Shown here piece by piece: positions 58,040 to 64,000 of a DNA stretch of 64,000 nucleotides. The DNA lies in contig NZ_SISB01000002.1 in NCBI RefSeq assembly GCF_004310295.1, positions 186,001 to 250,000 on the forward strand. Reading direction: 5' to 3'. Numbering within the stretch: the stretch's first letter is position 1; the number at the start of each line of letters is the position of its first letter. Under the pieces are notes generated by a model. The model was not told the DNA's origin, did not search any database, and was given only the letters and a program-made list of their open reading frames with translations. A program made the position numbers and the translations under genes. The stretch comes from Pseudomonas sp. BGI-2 (GTDB lineage Bacteria > Pseudomonadota > Gammaproteobacteria > Pseudomonadales > Pseudomonadaceae).

Positions 58040-59392
58040 TTATGCCCCCAAGACACTTTGCCCGCAGACTCGCAACGCTTGCCCGGTAAACGCGCCGGTC
58101 CCCGGTTGAGCGAGCCACGCGACCGCTTCGGCAACGTCTTGTGGCAGGCCGCCTTGGCCCAATGAACTCATGCGTCGCCCGGCCTCGCGGATGCCGAAGG
58201 GCAGGTGCGCGGTCATCTGGGTTTCGATGAACCCCGGTGCCACCGCGTTGATGCTGATACCGCGCTGATCCAGCAGCGGCGCCCAAGCCTGGGCCAGACC
58301 GATCAGCCCGGCCTTGCTCGCGGCGTAATTGGTCTGCCCGCGATTGCCGGCGATGCCGCTGATGGACGCCAGCAAAATCACACGACCGTTGTCATGCAGG
58401 GCGCCGCTGTCGAGCAGTGCCTTGGTCAGCACTTGCGGCGCGTTGAGGTTGACGGCGAGCACCGCGTCCCAGAATTCCGGGGTCATGTTGGCCAGGGTTT
58501 TATCGCGGGTGATGCCGGCGTTGTGGACCACGATGTCGACGCCGTCGGGCAGCAGTTCAACCAACTGCGCAGCGGCGTCTTCGGCGCAAATGTCCAGGGT
58601 GATGCTGCGCCCGCCAAGGCGCGCGGCGAGTGCATCGAGGTCAGTTTTGGCCGGAGGCACGTCAAGCAAAATCACCTCGGCGCCGTCACGGGCCAGGGTT
58701 TCGGCGATGGAGGCGCCAATGCCGCGGGCGGCACCCGTGACCAGCGCCTTGCGCCCGGTCAGTGGGCGAGTCCAGTCCGTCACCTGCGTATCGCAGGCCT
58801 TCAAGCGAACGACTTGCCCGGACACAAACGCGCTTTTGGGCGAGAGGAAAAACCGCAGCGGCCCTTCGAGTTGATCCTCGGCGCCTTCACCGACATAGAT
58901 CAGTTGCAGAGTGCCGCCACTGCGCAGTTCCTTGGCCAGCGAACGGCTGAAACCTTCCACCGCACGCTGAGCGCTGGCGGCGAACGGGTCGGTCAATGTC
59001 TCTGGCGCACGCCCCAGAATCACCAAGTGCGCGCTGTGATCGAGGTTTTTCATCAGCGGCTGGAAGAACTCGCGCAGCTGTTTAAGCTGATCGGTTTGCA
59101 CCAGGTCGCTGGCGTCGAACACCACGGCTTTGAGCTTGGGGCCGTGGCCGGGAATCCACTCGGTGGCCAGGGACGGCTCGGCGCCGTAGCTGTAGATCGC
59201 GTCGGTCAGGCGATTGGCGAAGGCACTGACTTTCTCCGCCAATGGGCCGCCGCCAATCAACAGCGCCCCTTCGACAGGCCGCAGCCGGCCTGCTTGCCAG
59301 CGCTCCAGGCGCACCGGAGACGGCAGTCCCATGGCCCCGACCAGACGATGGCCGATGGACGAATTGGCGAAGTCGATATAACGGTCAGACAT
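58040..59392 (-). CDS. Long-form FabG-like 3-oxoacyl-ACP/CoA reductase
   Basis: The 450-residue protein has a normal SDR domain from about residue 213 (GRKALVTGAARGIGASIAE) with the catalytic S343, Y356 and K360 (SISG, then NYAASKAG). Residues 1 to ~205 form an additional, Rossmann-like N-terminal domain without the SDR catalytic residues, which marks the high-molecular-weight FabG group (FabG4-like). The start MSDRYIDFANSS at 59392 is preferred over one three codons upstream. It is followed by the MaoC gene and lies divergent from the thiolase. Confidence 0.9.
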   Translation of the reverse strand: MSDRYIDFANSSIGHRLVGAMGLPSPVRLERWQAGRLRPVEGALLIGGGPLAEKVSAFANRLTDAIYSYGAEPSLATEWIPGHGPKLKAVVFDASDLVQTDQLKQLREFFQPLMKNLDHSAHLVILGRAPETLTDPFAASAQRAVEGFSRSLAKELRSGGTLQLIYVGEGAEDQLEGPLRFFLSPKSAFVSGQVVRLKACDTQVTDWTRPLTGRKALVTGAARGIGASIAETLARDGAEVILLDVPPAKTDLDALAARLGGRSITLDICAEDAAAQLVELLPDGVDIVVHNAGITRDKTLANMTPEFWDAVLAVNLNAPQVLTKALLDSGALHDNGRVILLASISGIAGNRGQTNYAASKAGLIGLAQAWAPLLDQRGISINAVAPGFIETQMTAHLPFGIREAGRRMSSLGQGGLPQDVAEAVAWLAQPGTGAFTGQALRVCGQSVLGA

Positions 59393-59535
59393 GGAACGCA
59401 CTCCGGCAGCTGGGGTTCAAAGTGTGGACCACGAATGGCAATCAGTCGTTCGATCCACGAGATAAGGCCTACGCTTGAATTCATCAGATTAGTTGAACCT
59501 GGGTTCAGCAAGCTTCGCAGGGGAAATGCGGTCAG

Positions 59536-59625
59536 TGTGGGAGCGGGCTTGCTCGCGAAAGCAGTGTGTCATTCACCGCAGATGTTGGATGTATCGGCCC
59601 CTTCGCGAGCAAGCCCGCTCCCACA
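59536..59625. repeat. REP-type inverted pair between FabG-like and thiolase genes
   Basis: TGTGGGAGCGGGCTTGCTCG... (59536-59559) and its exact reverse complement (59602-59625) are 24-base perfect arms with a 42-base spacer. Confidence 0.9.
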
Positions 59626-59666
59626 GGGTTCGGTGTTCACAATTAAATATTTGTAAGGAGCTTTTC

Positions 59667-60944
59667 ATGACTCAGCTGCGCCGCGTCGCGATTATTGGCG
59701 GTAACCGTATTCCCTTCGCCCGCTCCAACGGGCCATACGCCACCGCCAGTAACCAGGCGATGCTCACCGCAGCGCTCGAAGGCCTGATCGAACGCTACAA
59801 CCTGCATGGCCTGCGCATCGGCGAAGTGGTCGCGGGGGCGGTCCTCAAGCTGTCACGAGACATGAACCTGACGCGCGAGTGTGTGCTCGGTTCACGGTTG
59901 TCCCCCGGCACCCCGGCCTATGACATCCAGCAGGCTTGCGGCACGGGTCTTGAGGCGGCGTTGCTGGTCGCGAACAAGATTGCCCTGGGACAGATCGATT
60001 GCGGCATTGCCGGTGGCGTCGATACCACCTCGGATGCGCCGATCAGCGTCAGTGAAGGTTTGCGCAGGGTGCTGCTGCAAGCCAATCGCGCCAAGACCAC
60101 CGGCAACAAACTGAAAACGTTTCTGCAACTGCGTCCCCGGGACCTGATCCCGGAGTTCCCGCGCAACGGCGAGCCGCGCACAGGTTTGTCCATGGGCCAA
60201 CACTGCGAATTGATGGCCCAGACCTGGAACATTCCCCGCGAAGAACAGGATCAACTGGCGCTGGAGAGTCATCAGAAACTCACGGCCTCGTACACCGAGG
60301 GCTGGCACAACGACCTGATGACGCCGTTCCTCGGCCTGACCCGCGACAACAACCTGCGCCCGGACCTGACCCTGGAAAAACTCGCCTCGCTGAAACCGGC
60401 CTTCGAGAAAAGCGCCAAGGGCACGATGACGGCGGGCAACTCCACACCGCTCACCGATGGCGCGTCGCTGGTGCTGCTGGGCAGTGAAGAATGGGCGAAG
60501 GAACGCGGCTTGCCGATCCTCGCGTATTTGCGTGATGGCGAGGCCGCAGCGGTGGATTTCGTCAACGGCGCCGAAGGGCTGTTGATGGCCCCGGTGTACG
60601 CGGTGCCGCGTTTGCTGGCGCGCAACGGCCTGACCTTGCAGGACTTCGACTACTACGAAATCCACGAAGCCTTCGCCGCGCAGGTGCTCTGCACGTTGAA
60701 GGCCTGGGAAGATCCGGAGTATTGCAAAACCCGTCTCGGCCTCGACGCGCCGCTGGGCTCCATCGACCGCAGCCGCCTCAACGTCAAAGGCAGTTCACTG
60801 GCGGCCGGGCATCCGTTTGCCGCGACCGGCGGGCGCATCGTCGCCAACCTGGCGAAGTTGCTCGACGCGGCGGGCAAGGGCCGAGGCCTGATCTCGATCT
60901 GCGCCGCCGGTGGTCAGGGCGTGACGGCGATTATCGAGCGCTGA
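59667..60944 (+). CDS. Acetyl-CoA C-acetyltransferase (thiolase, FadI-like)
   Basis: The 425-residue thiolase has the acyl-accepting C91 (QQACGTGLEA), H333 (YYEIHEAFAAQ) and the second catalytic C412 (ISICAAGGQG). It can cleave 3-ketoacyl-CoA or condense two acyl-CoA. The ATG at 59667 has TAAGGAG six bases upstream. Divergent position next to FabG and MaoC genes suggests one pathway for fatty acid turnover or synthesis of a hydroxyacyl compound. Its last 14 bases overlap the end of the next, convergent gene. Confidence 0.93.
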   Translation: MTQLRRVAIIGGNRIPFARSNGPYATASNQAMLTAALEGLIERYNLHGLRIGEVVAGAVLKLSRDMNLTRECVLGSRLSPGTPAYDIQQACGTGLEAALLVANKIALGQIDCGIAGGVDTTSDAPISVSEGLRRVLLQANRAKTTGNKLKTFLQLRPRDLIPEFPRNGEPRTGLSMGQHCELMAQTWNIPREEQDQLALESHQKLTASYTEGWHNDLMTPFLGLTRDNNLRPDLTLEKLASLKPAFEKSAKGTMTAGNSTPLTDGASLVLLGSEEWAKERGLPILAYLRDGEAAAVDFVNGAEGLLMAPVYAVPRLLARNGLTLQDFDYYEIHEAFAAQVLCTLKAWEDPEYCKTRLGLDAPLGSIDRSRLNVKGSSLAAGHPFAATGGRIVANLAKLLDAAGKGRGLISICAAGGQGVTAIIER

Positions 60945-61959
60945 TCGGTTCGGCATTTTGCTGCGCTATGCGCTCGCGGTTGCGGTTGGCGTAATTCTCG
61001 GCCATCACCGAACAGACAATCAGCTGCAACGGGTGATAGATCATGATCGGCAGCAGGATCAAGCCGAGGCCCGGGTTGGCGCCGAAGATCAACGCGGCCA
61101 TCGGCGCACCTGCCGCCAGGGATTTTTTGCTGGCGCAGAACACCGCCGCGATCTCATCGGCGGGGCTGAACTTCAAGGCGCGGGCGGTGAGGGTGGTCAT
61201 CCACAGGATGATCGCCAGCAGGATTGCACTGCCGATCAGCGCGCTGAGAATCACGCTGTTGCCCTGTTGCTGCCACATGCCCGAGACCATTGAATTACAG
61301 AACGCCGAGTACACCAGCAGCAGGATCACCAGCTTGTCGACGATGTTGGTGTAACGCTTGTGGCGGGCAAAGAATTTGCCCAACAGCGGTCGCAACAGTT
61401 GGCCGAGCACCAGCGGCAACAGCAACATGGCGCAGAGGTCGAGCAGGGTTGAGCCCAGATCAATGCCGCCGGCACCGCTGCCGACCACCAGACTCACCAG
61501 CAACGGCGTCAGAAAAATCCCCAGCACGCTGGACAGGCTCGCGTTGAGAATCGCCGCCGGCACGTTGCCGCCTGCGCTGCCAGTCAGGGCCACGGAAGAA
61601 GAAATGGTTGAAGGCAGGGCGCACAGGTAGAAGAAGCCGAGCATCAGCAGCGACGGAATGTGCGAACCCAACAACTTGTCGCTCAGCCACCAGATCAACG
61701 GGAACACCGCGAAGGTGAAGCCCTGAACCATCACGTGCAGCTTCCAGTTTTTCAGGCCATGGCTGATCTGCTCGCTGGACAGGTTGACCCCGTGCAGGAA
61801 GAACACCAGGAACACGCCGATGTTGATCACGTACTCGGCATGCATCCCGCCGCCCGTGGCGCCGAAGACCGGGAAGAAATAGGACAGCAGCGTGGCGATC
61901 AGCATGCCGCACAAGAACCAGTCGGTGACCACACGTTTGAGGTGTTTAAAGGCATGCAT
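60931..61959 (-). CDS. Bile acid:sodium symporter-like transporter (SBF-like, YfeH type)
   Basis: The 342-residue protein has about ten membrane helices and the SBF-like features LCALPSTISSSVALTGSAGGN and VFCASKKSLAAGAPMA, which match the YfeH/PF13593 group. The substrate is unknown. The start MHAFKHLKRVV at 61959 fits the family, but no clear ribosome binding site is seen; a start six codons earlier is possible. It is transcribed away from an AraC-type regulator with 84 bases between the starts, a common regulator-transporter arrangement. Confidence 0.9.
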   Translation of the reverse strand: MHAFKHLKRVVTDWFLCGMLIATLLSYFFPVFGATGGGMHAEYVINIGVFLVFFLHGVNLSSEQISHGLKNWKLHVMVQGFTFAVFPLIWWLSDKLLGSHIPSLLMLGFFYLCALPSTISSSVALTGSAGGNVPAAILNASLSSVLGIFLTPLLVSLVVGSGAGGIDLGSTLLDLCAMLLLPLVLGQLLRPLLGKFFARHKRYTNIVDKLVILLLVYSAFCNSMVSGMWQQQGNSVILSALIGSAILLAIILWMTTLTARALKFSPADEIAAVFCASKKSLAAGAPMAALIFGANPGLGLILLPIMIYHPLQLIVCSVMAENYANRNRERIAQQNAEPISAR

Positions 61960-62043
61960 AACAGGCACCGAATACATTTGTAAGAATTGATGACTTAGCC
62001 TAACGTCGGCCCTATCTGCCGTCTTGCGACACAAGGCCAATCA

Positions 62044-62835
62044 ATGCCGACTAACGGACAACTTTCCCTCGAACGAACGATTCCGACACTGAAGGCGTTG
62101 CCGCGTCCGCTGTTCGCGCGGGCGGAAAGTCTGAATGCCGGGTCGTGGACGCCGCCTCATCGCCACGACTGGGTGCAATTTTCCTACGCCATCAGCGGCG
62201 TTCTCGGTGTGCACACTGCTGAGGGCAGCTTCTTTGCGCCACCGCAGTGGGGGATCTGGATTCCGGCGGATCTTGAGCACCAGGTGGTGACCTCGATGCG
62301 CGCCGAGATGCGCAGCCTCTACGTGCGCCGCGAGGATTGCGAATGGGCGGACGGGCGTTGCCGGGTGCTGGAAGTCACGCCGTTGGCCCGGGAGCTGATC
62401 AAGAGTTTTTGCCTGCTGCCGGTGGAATATCCACAGGGCGACAGCCAGGAAGCGCGGTTGGTGAATGTGCTGCTCGATCAATTGGCGAATCTGCCGGAGG
62501 TGGGGTTTTCCCTGCCGTTGCCGCGGCATGAGCGGTTGCTCGGGTTGTGCAATGAGCTGATCGAAAGCCCGGAGCACACCGTGACATTGCAGGAATGGGC
62601 GCAGCGCCTGGGGATGTCGGAGAAGACGCTGATGCGCTTGTTTCAGCGCGAGACCGGGTTGAGCTTTCGAGGCTGGCGGCAGCGGATGCGGTTGCTGTCG
62701 TCGTTGAGTTTGCTGGAGGAGGGCGACAGCGTGACCAATGCGGCGCTGTCTTGCGGGTATGACTCGACGTCGGCGTTTATTGCGGCGTTCAAGGGGTTAT
62801 TCGGGTTTACGCCGGGGGAGTTGTTTCGGCAGTGA
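62044..62835 (+). CDS. AraC-family transcriptional regulator with cupin sensor
   Basis: The 263-residue protein has an N-terminal cupin (HRHDWVQFSYAISGVLGVHT, then GIWIPADLEHQV) and a C-terminal AraC double helix-turn-helix (LQEWAQRLGMSEKTLMRLFQ, then VTNAALSCGYDSTSAFIAAFK). It most resembles NimR-like regulators. It is divergent to the SBF-like transporter gene and probably controls it. Confidence 0.93.
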   Translation: MPTNGQLSLERTIPTLKALPRPLFARAESLNAGSWTPPHRHDWVQFSYAISGVLGVHTAEGSFFAPPQWGIWIPADLEHQVVTSMRAEMRSLYVRREDCEWADGRCRVLEVTPLARELIKSFCLLPVEYPQGDSQEARLVNVLLDQLANLPEVGFSLPLPRHERLLGLCNELIESPEHTVTLQEWAQRLGMSEKTLMRLFQRETGLSFRGWRQRMRLLSSLSLLEEGDSVTNAALSCGYDSTSAFIAAFKGLFGFTPGELFRQ

Positions 62836-62842
62836 TGACGCC

Positions 62843-62932
62843 TTCGCGGGCAAGCCTCGCTCCTACAAGGATGGCGTCTGTACCAAAATCAGGTACGACA
62901 CGAAACCTGTAGGAGCGAGGCTTGCCCGCGAA
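62843..62932. repeat. REP-type inverted pair after the AraC gene
   Basis: TTCGCGGGCAAGCCTCGCTC... (62843-62867) and its reverse complement (62908-62932) are perfect 25-base arms with a 40-base spacer, here pointing outward compared with the pairs at 26017 and 31563. Confidence 0.9.
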
Positions 62933-62949
62933 TGGCCGCGAAGCGGCCA
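62933..62949 (-). terminator. Hairpin after the chemoreceptor gene, possible terminator
   Basis: TGGCCGC (62933-62939) and GCGGCCA (62943-62949) form a 7-bp GC-rich stem with a 3-base loop, 13 bases after the stop of the chemoreceptor. No T run follows on the minus strand. Confidence 0.45.
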
Positions 62950-62962
62950 CCGGGATTCAGGA

Positions 62963-64000
62963 TCAGGTCCTGAAACGGCGAACCAACCCATCCAGCTCAT
63001 TCGACAACCCGGCCAGGCTCTGGGAGTCCAGTCGCGCCGAGTTCGCCAGTTCCGCCACCAACTGCGCATCGCCATGGATCTGGCTGATGTGCCGATTGAT
63101 GTCTTCAGCCACCTGATGCTGTTCTTCCGCCGCCGTGGCGATCTGCGTGTTCATGTCACGGATCACATCCACCGATTCACGAATCAGCCCGAAACTGCTG
63201 CGCGCTTCGCCGATGCGGGTCACCGATTGTTGCGACACTTCCAGGCTCGCATGCATTTGCTGAGTCACTTGGCTGGTGCGCTTGGCCAGGTTGCCGAGCA
63301 AGCCATCGATTTCCGCCGTGGAATCCGCCGTGCGTTTGGCCAGGGCCCGGACTTCATCCGCCACCACCGCAAACCCGCGACCTTGCTCACCGGCCCGAGC
63401 CGCTTCAATGGCCGCGTTCAGGGCCAGCAGGTTGGTTTGTTCGGCAATCGAGCGAATGGTCCCCAGGATCGACTGAATGTCGTTGCTGTCGCGTTCAAGC
63501 TGTTGCATCGATTGCGCCGACTGTTCGATTTCCTGGCTCAAGCGATCAACGCTGGTCACTGCCGCATCAATCTGCTGCTGACCTTGACGCGCCTGGCGCT
63601 GCCCACTGTCGGCGGATTCCGCCGCTTGGCTGCAAGAGCGCGCAACTTCGTTGGCGGTGGCAACCATTTCGTGAAACGCGGTGGACACCATGTCCACCGC
63701 TTCACGCTGGCGCCCGGCGGCTTCAGCCATGTCGCTGGAGACCTGGGTCGAACTCTTGGAGGTGGCGAGGATTTTCGTCGCGGCGCCGCCGATGCTTTGA
63801 ATCAGATTGCGAATCGCCGTCAAAAACTGGTTGAACCAGTTGGCCAACTGAGCGGTTTCGTCGCTGCCACGGATTTCCAGGTTCTTGGTCAGGTCGCCTT
63901 CACCTTGGGCGATACCTTCCAGGCCGCTGGCCACGCTGCGGATCGGCCGCACGATGACACTGGCGAAACTGGCGCCGAGGATGGCGAAGACCACTGCCAG
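62963..64000 (-). CDS. Methyl-accepting chemotaxis protein, C-terminal part
   Basis: The ~345 residues in the window start with the end of a membrane helix ([13 protein letters not shown]), then a HAMP domain ([20 protein letters not shown]) and a complete signalling domain with [20 protein letters not shown]. The reading frame stays open to the window edge, so the sensor domain is outside and the ligand cannot be inferred. Confidence 0.92.
   Translation of the reverse strand: MAVVFAILGASFASVIVRPIRSVASGLEGIAQGEGDLTKNLEIRGSDETAQLANWFNQFLTAIRNLIQSIGGAATKILATSKSSTQVSSDMAEAAGRQREAVDMVSTAFHEMVATANEVARSCSQAAESADSGQRQARQGQQQIDAAVTSVDRLSQEIEQSAQSMQQLERDSNDIQSILGTIRSIAEQTNLLALNAAIEAARAGEQGRGFAVVADEVRALAKRTADSTAEIDGLLGNLAKRTSQVTQQMHASLEVSQQSVTRIGEARSSFGLIRESVDVIRDMNTQIATAAEEQHQVAEDINRHISQIHGDAQLVAELANSARLDSQSLAGLSNELDGLVRRFRT

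Overview
The window is a high-GC chromosomal segment of a fluorescent-group Pseudomonas. The evidence is the gene order retS-purD-purH-fis-dusB-(DUF3426)-prmA-accC-accB-aroQ-dsbD-chemoreceptor-gcbA-(DUF2333)-NUDIX-SUI1-speA. From memory, this matches the PA4856 to PA4839 block of P. aeruginosa PAO1. The many REP-type inverted repeats (GTAGGAGCGAGGCTTGCCCGCGA, GTGGGAGCGGGCTTGCTCGCGA and relatives) are also typical of this group.

Layout. (1) 1-3985: the 3' part of a cobalamin operon (cobG fragment, cobH, cobI, and a CbiG-like/CobJ fusion) with 4-8 base overlaps, ending at a strong terminator. (2) 4405-18652: two tandem genes for giant proteins of about 2350 residues. Each carries a TcdA/TcdB-type (GT44-like) glycosyltransferase, a C58-like cysteine protease triad and a TcdA/TcdB-like hydrophobic pore segment. 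They are most like lymphostatin (LifA/Efa1) and the large clostridial toxins. (3) 18674-19270: a MarC-family membrane protein on the opposite strand. (4) 19529-21739: a tightly packed three-gene cluster of unrecognised proteins that look like diverged paralogs of one another. (5) 21762-39800: the conserved minus-strand block from retS to gcbA. (6) 40127-42943: an Hcp-centred four-gene type VI secretion module with overlapping genes, lying between gcbA and the DUF2333 gene. (7) 43097-47502: DUF2333, NUDIX, SUI1-like and speA. (8) 47736-49852: a compact VgrG and its DUF4123 adaptor, with no effector gene after them. (9) 49900-57018: a MATE transporter, a small membrane protein, a MazG-like hydrolase, cmoM, two DUF4136 lipoproteins and an autotransporter. 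(10) 57183-60944: MaoC, a long FabG-like reductase and a thiolase. (11) 60931-64000: an SBF-like transporter, a divergent AraC regulator and the C-terminal part of a chemoreceptor.

How the parts fit. Most of the window is housekeeping: purine, fatty acid, cobalamin, shikimate and polyamine synthesis, disulfide transfer and signalling. The accessory content is four insertions into that frame: the toxin pair, the three-gene module, the Hcp module and the VgrG/DUF4123 pair. All four are plausible tools against other cells. RetS is known in P. aeruginosa to control the Gac/Rsm switch that governs type VI secretion and biofilm genes, and GcbA makes c-di-GMP. A regulatory link to these local genes is therefore plausible, but the sequence does not show it.

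The strongest candidates for something little described are the tandem lymphostatin-like toxins and the three-gene paralog module beside them.
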